This document shows, one piece after another, positions 33,174 through 44,700 of a stretch of 64,000 bases of DNA; position 1 is the first letter of the stretch; each line of letters starts with the position of its first letter. The translations under genes were made by a program, and so were the position numbers. The stretch is from Plasmopara viticola (Eukaryota > Oomycota > Peronosporomycetes > Peronosporales > Peronosporaceae), in NCBI GenBank assembly GCA_001695595.3, contig MBPM02000014.1:806001-870000 (forward strand), in the 5' to 3' direction. The notes beneath the pieces are model-generated. The model had not been told where the DNA came from and made no database searches. It saw only the letters and a program-made list of their open reading frames with translations.

Positions 33174-34069
33174 CTAAGATTGGCGATCCTGGCGTCCCTT
33201 GATAAAGGGCGGGATAACACTGCTAAAGGCGCGATTACGTTGATGCGCCACTGTGTAGCCTTGTCCAGTATATTGGATTTGGCGCAGTGGAATGCGGTTA
33301 GATAGCATCACCGACGCTGGGGGTAACTTTCTGAAGAATATCCACCGACTGCGAGAGCGAAGACCTCCCAATGTATGAGCCGGTGTAATAAACACCGAGG
33401 GTGTGCCTTTGTTGGCAAACCAATCATAGATGATGACATCTGTCGCGTCGTCAGGCAGGTGTTGTAGGTCCACGCAGTACTAACGAGAGTACTTCAAATA
33501 CAGTTGGACTTTGTACTTGCGGCCATAAATGGTCACAGGTTCTCCCTCCAATTCCGTAAAAAGATCCCGATCGGTACTCTGAAAGCATTGCGGACTGTAA
33601 AAGAGTCGCGAAGGTTGCCGAGGTTCGTTGTCCACGTGGCACTTTGTAGAGTCGAACCCAGCGAGGTCATGGTCTCGGTGTCCGGAAAGGTGGCCGTTAG
33701 CTCCCGAGCTGGAATCCAAACGGGCAGAGGTCGCTCGGGGAAAACTTGTTGCGGAACCTCTGCCAGAGCAGTGCAGCGTTTGTCATGTTCGTCTCGTTCG
33801 GGATCCAACAAGGCTGCCTCCGCTTTATTCAAGACGGCGTCGGCAAGGTGCAAAAATTCGATCCGTGGTGCGTTGTTGTGCCATTCATGGCGCCAAGCTG
33901 CGTCGCGTTGAGGGCCCGTCATAATTGACGAACGCTGCGGAGTACTCACCGATAGGTGCGAATGAAACGTAAGCAACAGTGGAAACTCGTATACTGCCGA
34001 AGGACACTTGAGCCAACACAAGTCGAAGGGTACCTCAATAACCGGACATAGTGAAGGTGCAGCCTCCAA
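33174..34069 (-). pseudogene. LINE-like retrotransposon ORF1-type remnant
   Basis: Two minus-strand frames can be read through as one degraded protein: about 34069-33533, then about 33530-33174 after a frame change and stop near 33480. Landmarks are FLHLADAVLNKAEAAL, FPDTETMTSLG, IYGRKYKVQLYLKYS and HLPDDATDVIIYDWF. The proline- and basic-rich style fits ORF1 proteins of oomycete non-LTR elements, as I remember them. No reverse transcriptase piece is nearby, so this is a fragment. It lies between the two hydrolase paralogues. Confidence 0.42.
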
Positions 34070-35042
34070 AGTATGCTCTCTTCCACTTCAAGTAGAAGAC
34101 CTATTAGCTGACGCACGTCAGTACGGCCTAGTGTCCTGTTGTGCGAGTCACACTACGGTGAAGTTTAAGCAAATTCAGTCGATGCCTTACTTACTTGTGG
34201 TCTTTCAGCAGGGATGCATCTACAGTAAAATGTAGGCGCTTAATCGTCTAAAGGAGACAAAGTGCGGAAGCAAGTGGGAAGGCTTGACGCGACCCGTTGA
34301 ACGGGGGGGGGGTGTAGCGGGGCGACGTGACAGCTGTGGAAGCGGATGAGCAAGCTTGGGCTTGCCTCATTCCACGTGCGGGGTAGCTGACGAATTGCGG
34401 GATTCCGCCTTACAACGCAGAAGCTCCAATTTGTGTCGCAGTCCAATTCAAATGCACTTTATCTACATAATACCCAAACCTACACGCTATCCATTACAAT
34501 GGCGAGCAACCAAACTAAAAATTAATGCCTGCCCTGCCATCCCGCACAAACCCTGAGCTGGACACCACACTGGCCAAAATGGACTCATATTGTAATGAGG
34601 AGTATGGAAACTGGTCACAGAAATGGTCGGATAGCTATCAACATCCCGCCTTAGAAATCGCTTAGTCATCTGTTTTTAGCTGCCCTATCTTGGATTTCAT
34701 GTTATCAAGTGGCTTTATGTAGACTACGAACCAACTCTGTTGCTGGCATTCGCTCGCTTAACCACAGGTCGTTTAGTGGTCTACGTAGAGCAGGAATAAG
34801 TGCATCCCGGCGTCAGCTTTCCCACGCTGCAAGCTCTTTCTGTCCTTTTAATAGGTTTTCCTTAGATCCCCGAAACATTACTGGCACCTTCTTAATATAA
34901 TACTATCAAAAGGTCAGAATGCAGAATACTCTATTTTGGACCAAAATAGAAAATTTACCATTTTGTAAATGGGGTAATCATCATCAGTAGATCGATAAGC
35001 TTCTCGAGCAGAAGTCGAAGGCGGTACTTATATTTCGGACAA
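34070..35042. other. Upstream region of hydrolase copy 2
   Basis: No gene recognised. It contains a run of nine or ten G (near 34304) and a 9-bp inverted repeat, CTATTTTGG/CCAAAATAG with one base between, near 34933-34951. Short frames here look random. Confidence 0.45.
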
Positions 35043-36785
35043 ATGACGATTCCTGCGGCAGTACCGTCCTCACCTGAACGTCCCGGTCCACCACCACTTC
35101 TCGTTTCACCAACTTTTCGCGTGCTGTTGCTATTGCTCACGCCAATTTTTGCATTGTTGCTTGCCCTCTGGGGTGTCGTCGGCCGAATGCTCACTCTTTC
35201 GTCCAAGCCTGTAGCCGCCACAGCGCTTGTCATCACATGGATTTTGTACCTCTGCATCCCTCACATTCCTGTGCACCTTCTAGATTGGCCGTTAGTCATC
35301 ACACTAGGCCTTGCCATCCTCTCGCAACTGCCGCGATACAACAGCCTCGTTATCCATGGCATTGTGACAGCTTTGCTTGTGCTCTACTCTATCGTTCGCG
35401 TAAGCCTTACGAATTCGGATAGTGACATTTCTGAGAAAGCTATTGTGAAAGCATTGTCAGTGCTTTGCTGCCTGTTTCCATTGTGGCTGTCATGTTGCAA
35501 CTTGCACTTGTGGCTACCGTCAGATCTAGAAAAGCTTGAGAGGAGTGAACGAAAGATATACGAAAGTTTTATTGTGACGGATTTCGCGCTCACAAAAGTC
35601 TCAGGTCTTGGGACAGTTCATGTGCCGTATTGTGGGGATGTCAAGCAGCCTTCACCAAGAAATTTGGTGCTTGTGCACGGTTATCTGGCAGGGAATGCCT
35701 TCTGGGCCGCTAATCTGCAAGCGTTTGCAAAGTATTTTAATGTGGTGCGTCTGGGAATGTTTGTAATTATGGACTCGTTATATTTATAGCAAGGTTGATG
35801 TTCTAGTATGCTGTCGAGTGGAAAGGAATTGGACGATCCAATCGCCCGAAATGGCACCCAAAAACGGATGAAGAAATGGATGACTTTTTCGTGGAGTCGC
35901 TGGAAGATTGGAGGCGTGAACTTCATCTTGATCGCTTCATTCTTTGTGGTCATTCAATGGGGGTACGTGTGAACGTCGTTTATTATTACTAAATTAGGCG
36001 AGCATAACAATGACGACCACAATCAGGCCATGTATTGTAGTTACTACGCGGAAAAGTACCCACAACGTTTAGAACATCTTATTCTCATTTCTCCAGCTGG
36101 AGTCAACAGCAGCGAGATTAAGCAAGAAAATCTTCCTGTGCTATTGAAAATTACATCGTTGTTGTTTATCACTCCAATGGTATGCGCCACCATCACTTTT
36201 TAGCTGCTTGGACATTTTTAATCGTTAATGGCCGTGCGCATTGCTGTAGAGCGTAGTTCGATTTGCTGGTCCTCTGGGTCCAAAACTTGTTCGATGGTCA
36301 TGGCGGAAACGCATTGAGTGGACACCGGCTACAAACATCGTGCGATCCGGAGAGGCAGATTTTGGTCTCATCACGGATTATTGCTACCACAACTGGGCTT
36401 TACAAGCTTCGGGCGACATTGCGTTCTACACGCACTTGCACCCGGTACGTATACACTCAGATATTTATTGCAAAAAACTCTGACAGAGATTATTACTTAA
36501 ACTTAGGGAGCAAGTGCGAGACGCCGTGCACTCAATAGTCTTCTTCTTTCAGAGAGCTTTCGCGTCCCACTGACACTTATGTATGGTGGTGGCATGGATT
36601 GGATGAATTCGGAACACGGTGAAGCAGTTGTCCGTCGGCTGGAAAGAACTCAGTATGCTGTTTTCCGTCTCGTGCCAAGTGCGGGCCACCAGGTGTTCAT
36701 GGACAATCCTAGCGATTTCAATCAAATGCTGATTCAGGCGGTGCGGGACCAGGAGCATGCGGCGGCCGCAACATCCAATTCATAG
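35043..36785 (+). CDS. Membrane-anchored alpha/beta hydrolase, CGI-58/ABHD4-5-like (copy 2)
   Basis: Exons 35043-35744, 35807-35962, 36027-36179, 36250-36444 and 36507-36785 give about 494 aa. A proline-rich start precedes hydrophobic segments (about 25-145). The hydrolase part then shows LVHGYLAGNAFW, EWKGIGRS, GHSMG with Ser284, WNALQASGD-like and GGGMDW (Asp433) blocks, and HQVFMD with His463/Asp468. It matches copy 1 block by block, so the pair arose by tandem duplication. Three intron positions are shared (after the FNV/FDV, PM and LHP segments). Copy 2 lacks two introns of copy 1 and has one of its own that splits after GHSMG. Family knowledge suggests lipid-droplet or phospholipid metabolism; the membrane anchor suggests an ER or vacuolar site. 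Confidence 0.85.
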
Positions 36786-36955
36786 CCAGCTGGTGTATAT
36801 ATATAGTATTGGTCACTCCGTATAGAATACAAACAAGTGTGACCTCTTATTATTGTGGTAGCTTTATAGAGTACTAATACTCGCTTCCACCTGAAGATGG
36901 TGTGGGAGAGCATCTTAAATAGAAGCGAGCGTCATACATATGGACAACCTATCCC

Positions 36956-37870
36956 ATGTCACGATCGGATCGCAATCATGGGCATGACCAGGTAGCACTT
37001 ATCAATCTGCACTTAACAAGTACAGGTCACACAAAACGACCTATGAAAATGGCAAGTCGTAGCGAAGACGAGTGGAGTTTAGTGAGCGACAATCAAGACG
37101 TGCTATCGGATGTGAGCTTTAATGAACCGGACGAAGAGCCTGAAGATGATGCAGAGGTCGAATGCAAAGATCCGGCACTCAGGCAAGAGCCACTAAACAA
37201 TCAAGATGAGCTGCTGACGAACGAGGAAGAATCAGCTAAAGTACTTTCGCTTCTCGCTGATGCAGTCGCTGCGGAACTACCAGCCATTTACTCTAGAAAG
37301 GTTCTGTTGTGTTTGCTCTCGTCGGTCCACCAACAGCGGTACGTCATTTCTTCTCCACGACAAGCTCCTCCTTCCCACACGACCAAGTTGGCTTTCGTTG
37401 GATCAGGTACTTATCTAAGGTCATCATTCCCTGAGCGCTTGCGAGCTATAACTAAAGCCATGCGTCCAGCAAAAGAAAGAGTAGCACAGCCGAAGCTTAC
37501 TGAGGTCACACCCTTTCAGCAAAATCAATCGACTCAAGTTAACTTCGAGGTTGTCCCTGAACGACGGGAAGACAATATTTGCACACCTTCTCGGCAAAGC
37601 AAACACACTTCAGTCAACTTTGACACCAGTGTCACGTCTTCGAAGCAAGATCAATCAACTCAAGCTGGATTTGAAGACATTCCGGCAGGGATGCACGAGA
37701 CCCACAGAGCGCTACTTTGCAAAGCACTTGATCGGTCAATGACGTTGGCTAGTCAACTTCATGCAAAGTCTATGGATTGTGAACGTCTTTTGTTTCGCAT
37801 CGCGGAATTAGAGAGTGTGATGGTTCACACTGAGCAGCAGACTTGTCGTCACGGGCTTGCGGAGAGGTAA
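36956..37870 (+). CDS. Hypothetical acidic protein with short repeats and C-terminal helix
   Basis: A single-exon frame encodes 304 aa; an internal ATG at 37049 (MASRSEDEWSLVSDN) would give 273 aa and is also a credible start. Residues 35-95 are strongly acidic. The middle carries three related short blocks, QSTQVNFE, KHTSVNFD and QSTQAGFE, spaced irregularly. The last 60 residues are likely coiled coil (LHAKSMDCERLLFRIAELES). I do not recognise the family. It starts 170 bp after hydrolase copy 2, and a read-through transcript is possible but not shown. An adaptor or scaffold role would be a guess. Confidence 0.6.
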   Translation: MSRSDRNHGHDQVALINLHLTSTGHTKRPMKMASRSEDEWSLVSDNQDVLSDVSFNEPDEEPEDDAEVECKDPALRQEPLNNQDELLTNEEESAKVLSLLADAVAAELPAIYSRKVLLCLLSSVHQQRYVISSPRQAPPSHTTKLAFVGSGTYLRSSFPERLRAITKAMRPAKERVAQPKLTEVTPFQQNQSTQVNFEVVPERREDNICTPSRQSKHTSVNFDTSVTSSKQDQSTQAGFEDIPAGMHETHRALLCKALDRSMTLASQLHAKSMDCERLLFRIAELESVMVHTEQQTCRHGLAER

Positions 37871-38054
37871 GATTGGTGATGATACTTTCCTGTCGCCATC
37901 CAGTTTCTTGCGCATCGTGCGCAGTGCAATGAAGAATTGCCTATTCGACTGCAAGAACATTGGTAGCAAAGCCCAACGCAAGCATAGCGTATTGTACATG
38001 TAAATGAGCAATTATTTTTAACGTTTTTGTCGTATTACTTTTCCATGTCGCACG

Positions 38055-38839
38055 CTAATCAAAGATGCCGTTGTAAAATTGCAGCAATTGGTGACGACTC
38101 TTTTGACTCTGCACGTCAGCAGCTGATCGTTTCAGATTGCGCTTAACTTTCTTACCCGAGATAGCACTGCGAATAGTATCCGAGTTCGATGACGAAGATG
38201 AGGACGAGTCGTCGTCGTGTCGACGTCTACGATGAAGCCGTTGGCGTTTTTTACTCTTTTTCGGTTTAGAAGATTCGCGCTTATGCTTTCTTTTCTCATC
38301 CTTGCGGTGTTTCTTTTTTGGCTTCAAATCGTGCGATCTCTTGCGCTTTTTGTCGCTGCTATCGCTCGAGCACAAGGAATACGACGTGTTCTTGTCCGAA
38401 GACGACGAAGAGGTAGAGTGACGACGCTCGTACATGTGTCTAAGGTTACGACCACGCAGCGAGCGTGAGCGTGAGCGTGAGCGTGAGCGTGAGCATGGGC
38501 GTGAGTGTGGGCGTGGGCGTGAGCGTGAGGGTGGGCGTGAGCATGAGCGTGAGCGTGGGCGTGAGCGTGGGCGCTTTTGATAGTCTGATTGGCTATCGCG
38601 ACGGCTGATGCATAATTTGTTTTAAGGCATTTTCGTTCCAAGAGACCGGGAGCAAACTTACCTGGTAGATCGTTCTTTTGATCGAGTGCGGGAGCGCGGT
38701 CGAGCACTTATATTCTCGAAGGACTTGCTGCCTACTCATATATTGTACCATTCATGTCCTGGTGGCTGTTAGTAACATTGCTACGGCGCGAGCTATGCAA
38801 TCGTACCCTACCATCTCGTGCTCGGCCATTGTTAGCCAT
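38055..38839 (-). CDS. Arginine/serine-rich (SR-like) protein
   Basis: Three minus-strand exons, 38839-38812, 38731-38662 and 38604-38055, join in frame to 215 aa starting MANNGRARDGSKSFENISAR. Exon 1 is only 28 nt. The RS region (RSRTRSKERSTSRRDSQ, then RP/RS/SC dipeptides) is encoded by a hexanucleotide repeat; serine-rich, aspartate-rich and lysine-rich blocks follow. No RNA-recognition motif is present, so it resembles RS-only splicing cofactors rather than classical SR proteins. Nuclear speckle location and splicing function are inferred. The alternative reading of the same repeat as His-Ala was rejected because only the RS frame joins the upstream exons and stays open to the stop. Cyclophilin H at 2.9 kb is another splicing protein in this window. 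Confidence 0.72.
38461..38573 (-). repeat. GTGAGC-type hexanucleotide repeat coding for RS/RP dipeptides
   Basis: About nineteen 6-bp units (GAGCGT and variants such as GGGCGT, GAGCAT, GAGTGT) lie head to tail. On the minus strand they read CGC-TCA/CCA, giving Arg-Ser and Arg-Pro. Since the unit is 6 bp, copy-number change lengthens or shortens the RS domain without a frameshift. The right end is purest; the left units are more diverged. Confidence 0.88.
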
Positions 38840-39584
38840 GCTTGGACTTCTGTCTGGATTTCAATATGTCTTGAACGTGGATACAACATTATGTAGATCA
38901 CATCAATGTAGGACATAACACAGTAAATTGTCTTTCTCGGTCCTGTAAAAAATTAGTTAAGATTAGCTACAAAGTGAGAAGTATTGCGAATCGAAGAGAT
39001 TATATTGTTTTTGACAGGAAGCCTCCTTTGAAAGCATACCATCAAACATCTTATTTTACTACTTATTGTTTTTTTTGTAATGATACAAGAAGACCGATAG
39101 CTTTTTTTACGAGCCAGCTATCTTGCGACAAGTTCGGACAGTATATTGACTAAAAGCGACGTCCAGAAAAAATGCGTCTTTTCACCTAGAGGTTCCTAAA
39201 AATTTCAACCTAAAGAAAATAATCTTGTTTGAGATTACTTAAGCAACAACACGAAAGGTGCAGGTTTTGTGAAGTGACGTTGTTAATGTGCGAGTTGCTT
39301 TTTCGAATCGGGAGGGTGTACACTCCTCGTATTTTTGTTGACAATAAATCCACCGGTTTCACAGCATATTACCAGGCGTGTCGTTTGTTTTGCTTTGAAA
39401 CTCGACGACTTTCGATAACTGCGTCAAAACTTAAATATGGACACTTGTTCACGATTTTGCGACATATAATACAGAAAAATAGGGCGGAACCCATTTTTGA
39501 CGGGGTTCGTTATTGCCCACTACATCAGGGCTGCTTACCATATGCTTTTAGATCGCTAGTTAAAGGTGCTGAGCGGGATTTCTC
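38840..39584. other. AT-rich spacer before transposon remnants
   Basis: No recognisable gene. The plus-strand frame ending at 39681 begins here, but only its last ~35 codons look like protein and these belong to the mariner remnant. Confidence 0.45.
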
Positions 39585-40120
39585 AGACAAAGAGAAGAAG
39601 ATCATCCGGACCGTCGAAAAGGCCAATAAGTCTCTTTGTGCCACTACAGAAGCTATCAATTGCTCCCGCTCGACTTATTAGCTGGTGTCTTAGCCTCCAG
39701 CCAAGGCCAAGTGTCTTAGTCGCCGCAAAAATTTAAAGAGATTCGAGCAATGTGTCATCAGTTCAATTATACTGCGTGTGATGATCGCTGTAAAGGTCAA
39801 AGACAAGCACCAGCGCAAGTGTAACTAAAGCGCTGTACCGTGCATCATCCACACTTTAAAGTGGCTCAAGTGCAATAAGCGTTCGGCCGCGTCAATACTC
39901 AATGTTCTCTACAAGGAAGCGAAAGTTCCGTGGACGTCAACTATGGTGCTTATGGATGAAAATGAGGAGAGCAACGTGGTGTTCTCCGATGAGAAGAAAT
40001 GGATTCTTGACGGCCCAGACGGCATGCGCTACAACTGAGTTAATATCAGATGCGAGGAAGAGGTCAGCGAAAGGTGGTGGGTTCGACGCGATTTAAAGAT
40101 TTTTTGCATATAGCACAATA
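39585..40120 (+). pseudogene. Mariner-type transposase remnant
   Basis: At 39585-39680 the frame reads like a transposase helix-turn-helix (KIIRTVEKANKSLCATTEAI, then SRST). After two or three frame changes and stops, VVFSDEKKWILDGPDGMRY appears at about 39975-40035, which is the Tc1/mariner catalytic block around the second Asp (FSDEKKF-LDGPDG in relatives). A stop follows directly. No terminal inverted repeats were found. Confidence 0.7.
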
Positions 40121-40589
40121 TATCTTTTAAGGCATGCGCGGACGTTGGAGCCATAACTAAGTAAAATGATCTTTTTGAAGAGCTGAAGCGACGCACGAGC
40201 TTAAAACAGTATGATCTTCTTCATGGGGCTGAAAATCTTCGTTGGCGAGCAAGATTCGATCAAGTACGTGGCTACCCTGCAAAACCATTTGCAACTGCTA
40301 TCAGATGCTCTTTATTAAAATATGGGAGCAAATCGACATTAAGGTGCTTAAGTACCGGGGAAATTGATTAAGTATTGGCAACTGCCAAGCAGATTTCAAA
40401 TGGCATTGATAACAAATCTTTCGTGCGTCAACATTCTTATGTCTTCAAGTTGCGACAAGTATATCTTTAATTTAATTGACGCAACTTAAACCATCAAACT
40501 AGTGTCTAATAGGAAATTAGTAGTTTACCACAATTTAATTAGTGGCAACTACCAAAACCATCTAATAGAACAATCAATGAGGAAAAGAG

Positions 40590-41700
40590 CGAATATGTGC
40601 GACATCAATCACTTGCTTGCAGCAGTACAAAGATGTATTGATAGGGAGAAATTTGTGGATGTCTCAAGCGCTACAAGGATACTAAAGAAGTATGTAAACA
40701 AACATCGAAAAGGTGACATCGAGCTTTAAAAAAATATGGACGGAACCCATACTTTCTGGGGTTGATATTGTGGATTAAACATTCGAAATGCAGTCCGGAG
40801 CGCAAATTCTATTAAAAGTGAATATAATAATAAGTTGTTGGAGAGGCTTAAGTAGCCGAAACGAAGCACGATTAAACGTCCGTTCTGAAAAATGGCACGG
40901 TTGACTATAATAAATATTTTTAAAAAAAGAACAAGTATAAAATATTGAGCAGAAAAGTGAGCTTCAGCAGTCAAAGGGAGCAAAAATGTGTAGACAAAAA
41001 GCATCACAGCAATTTTTCACCAATCGTTGATCGCAGCATGCTTGGCCTCTGGACACATTCTACCACCAACATTCACTTTGCCTGGCAAAATATGTTGCTC
41101 GTTTTGTGTTGGGTGAATGTGTTGTTGAAGGGCAACATAGATCGGTTTCATCAACAAGAAGATACTCTATAAATCAAATTCACGAATCACTACCACTAAA
41201 CGTTAAGAGTAATATCCTTATAATATTTGATGAATACGGTTCCCATATATCAATGGGTATCGTAACAAAAAATTAAGATTTTTTTTTGTTGACTCGCTTA
41301 CCGAGAAAAGCTAAGCATTTGGTGCAGCCACTAGGCAATGCAGTATTTTCGGGCTTCGTAAAGCAAATATATGCCTATATTTAAAGTTTATGCTGGAAAC
41401 TAGAGAATCGAACATAGCCAGAACAGTAGCGATTCGCCTAGCTAGTGGCGTATGAAGAAATGGAATGAAAGACACACCCTGTACAGCAAGATTGAGGCTT
41501 TTAGTGTATTTCCACCTAGCTTCGTAAACATGATGGGAAGATCGAAGCTGTCCAAAGATGGAGGAGTCAATACAACTAGAAAGGTGGCATGGTTGCGATC
41601 TACCTAGAGGTCTCAACGCTGCCCCAACCAACGAGAAAATTACGAAAACGAGCAATAATTGATGGTGCTGAGCGATTACTGACAAAGAGGAGCATTGCAC
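40590..41700 (+). pseudogene. Pogo/Tigger-like (DDE_1) transposase remnant
   Basis: Pieces in order: an N-terminal HTH-like segment (INHLLAAVQRCIDREKF, about 40602-40720) running into a degraded KKYGRNPYF block at 40732; a catalytic block NILIIFDEYGSHIS at 41213-41255; then LPRKAKHLVQPLGNAVF at about 41300-41350, the counterpart of the family's HLLQPLDVGVF. The last Asp of the DDE set reads Gly here (PLG), so this copy is dead even apart from its frame changes. A basic tail ends near 41700. Pogo-like elements are common in eukaryotes. Confidence 0.68.
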
Positions 41701-44700
41701 TCAATCATTAAGCGCTACTACTAGCTTTGGCTTATTAATGATATCAAAGAAAAAAGTAGAAATTAACTTCATAATGAGCCAAGGAAGTCGGGGTGAGTAT
41801 GGATGAGGTCAATGGGTCTTCTAGCTTGCGAACGTAATTCAAAGCTGTTGTGTAGTAGTATTTGCAGTTGATGTGAACAGCTACTAACTCGACAACACGG
41901 TTCTGTCTGTTGAGTATTCATAAGCAATTTTGTAGTTATTAATCAATCGATGATAATGCGAGTCATTGCATGCGTTCGTATTGTCTTTTGCCTCTTTTAC
42001 TGATCGCACAAAAATTATTTACTACTTGGTACAAAACGATTTGCTTAAGCAATGGTTTAAATTATACAGCCAGGACCACTCGTTATTTTTCTTCAAATGT
42101 CGGATAAAGGCTTCTGGAGACTCATATAGCCAGCGCTGTATATGTTCAAAAAAATGGCTGAGCCTAGCCACTATGTCATATCCTTTTGAAAACTTGGGGT
42201 AGGCCAAGACGAGCTGGATTTAATGTGTTGGGGTCTGCTCGGGCCCCATGACTGTTAACGAAGCAGCTAAGGTTTTTAAATGTCTCCGTTTTAAATAAAC
42301 GTTTGCTGATGTTTGTATAGAACTTACTGGCTTGGACTGGGTCCTTTCCTGTAGCTTTTAAACTCAAAGTAAAAGTGTATCTGAGTGAAAGCTTGTAATG
42401 CTCAAAATAATTGTGCGACTAGTTGTTTAAGAATGGCGAAGCATTTGATATCTGTATTGCTACTTTAATAGTCGAGGAGGTAAATCCGACTCTCTCATCG
42501 AATATGAACTGCACTGTATAACGTGCATCCGTGCACGCTATTGAAGAACATGTTTTTTCTTTAAATGAGCGTTTGTGCTTGTAAATATCTCATATAAATC
42601 GCCACTTATTGAACAAAGAAAATCAGTGATGAGTGCAAGAAAAACAACTCTTGCACCATGTCATCCTTTCAAAAAGGCATAAATGAGATCGCGTTGATCT
42701 CGCAGCAGTAGTCATTGTCTGGTGGTATGTTTTGCACGTAACTAATTGCGTGCCTCACTGGCGTTTGGATGGTTGGTGTCTGGACAGTATTTTATAATAG
42801 ATTATATACCGAATTCTTGTAAAACTCTAGATTCGTTCTACTTAGACATAGCGTACGCTCCTTTTGTTACAGAAGATGTATATGTCAATATTAAAAATAA
42901 GTGTTATCTGCAAAAACGCTATCTCTGAGATACTGCCGGCTTTGAGCTCCCCCAAGAGCTCAGTAGCCCCATGTTCTCTATGGCTCCGTAAGCATGACGC
43001 CTCTAATAGTGTCTTAATTTGGAGTGCAGCTGCCGTGAGACGACAATATGTTAGACTGTCGATAATCCCTGTCAATTCGACCTTTTCATTTACGCACAAA
43101 ACCGCTCGCGGCACTCACGGAATTCGTAAGTACCCTTGCTTTATTGTTGCGGAGCTTTGGTTTGCACTCGCGCACCCTTGTCGACTGTGCTGTTCTGAAC
43201 CTAGTCTATTCGCGTAAAGTTCACTTGCGGTTGGCGACTCTGTGTGACCCATCCGTTAGATGTTGCTATTCAAATTTGACACGCTATTTTAAGGGCTTCG
43301 GTAGCGAGTATTGCCACTGAAATTGGCCAATTCGCTGAGAAAGGTTTCAAAGACGTCATCACGTTCATCTCTAGGGATATAGGAGAACATTCATTCCCCT
43401 TCTATGGTTTCCGAGTTCAAATGTGCTCAGGCTACCTTCCAAAGAAGTTGTTCACAAACAGAAATCAAAACATGACTCTCCCCTCAATTCACCCCCGTAA
43501 AATATTGTCAAATTCACATAAACAAGGCCACTCACATAAGATCTTTCGCGCGGCATGCGTATATGCTCTTGTCCGGCCAGTCGATCGAGGGCTTGTGCTT
43601 TCATGGCCCCGCATGCCATATATGCAAATGACGAGGAAAACCTTAAAGCTTTTGAGTTCTAATTTATTACAACTAGTCTTCTTTGAGGCGTAAGAAAATC
43701 CCATCAGTAAGTCTAATCGCATTGCAATTATTCGCTCTTAGAGCATTAGTCAACATATGCGTATATTTGCCGGCGGATGAAGGTTTGTCACACACCGAAG
43801 TCTATCCGGACTTACAATGAATTTTTCATTATCTTATACATCTTAAGATTCGCCAAGCTCTTGTGTAGTGAATTCCCAGAGTCCACATATGCCCTGCATG
43901 AGGACGTAGCGGTGTTTCATTAGGACGTCCTATTCATATCAATAATCTGATTCGGAGGTGTCAACAACCATTAAATCTTGAACAAGACAAAGGTCTACTT
44001 TGTTGACCTCTTTTGTAGCAAGCATGGAACATGTGCGTTTTTTTGCGACAGCCAAAGCAGAGAATATTGTTTTGCTCTAAAACGATGAAAACAGTTGTTA
44101 GCCGTTAGGTCTAAAAAGGTCATCCTGAAGGTAGGAAAAGCGCCAACCACAGTATTTTGGAGAACGAGGCAATAATCCTATCAATAAGTAATTTGTATGT
44201 CCTTGTTCACTGCCTGCACTGCGTGGACCCAGTCATCTTGTATTATCGAAAAGGTAGACCCATATTAGGTCTTCCTTACTTTTAGGCAGTGTTGGAGGAG
44301 CTTAAAGTTGACCAAAAGAGAAATGATCTCAGCTTTTCCTTCACGTACTTTCAGGACCCAAATATCCGAAAAGCTTGTTTTATAGGTGAAGGTTCGGCTT
44401 TCAGGTACGATCGCCGCGCAAACCTAAATCGCCGATAACTATGGCCGATTCAATAGCCACCTTGACCGCCCTCGTTCAGGAGAATGCTTTCGATGTGTTA
44501 TTTTTCGAGGTGGTAGTCATAAGCTTCACCGGCTTAGGTCTGCTTCTACTGGGGCTATCCGAGGCTATCCTTCCTGAATCTTATAGCATATGTTTTGCCT
44601 GCCATACCTAAAAGCCGTGACTAGATTGAAAGGTGTATACGGCGGTGTCCTCAAGTCCATAAAAGCCAGCGAAATTTTCAAACCGAGAACTGACAAATGC

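Noticed and set aside
38217..38468. Plus-strand hydrophobic 83-codon frame
   Set aside because: It is the complement of the Lys/Arg-rich exon of the SR-like gene; apparent membrane segments come from complementing AAA/AAG codons.
38461..38573. CRISPR-like or satellite array
   Set aside because: Units are 6 bp with no spacers and encode protein; it is a coding microsatellite.
38324..38707. Minus-strand His-Ala repeat protein
   Set aside because: It reads the hexamer in the wrong frame. The RS frame joins two upstream exons and stays open to the stop at 38055.
42842..43217. Possible gene on either strand
   Set aside because: Both strands are open for about 90-117 codons, which argues for chance. 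No motif on either strand.
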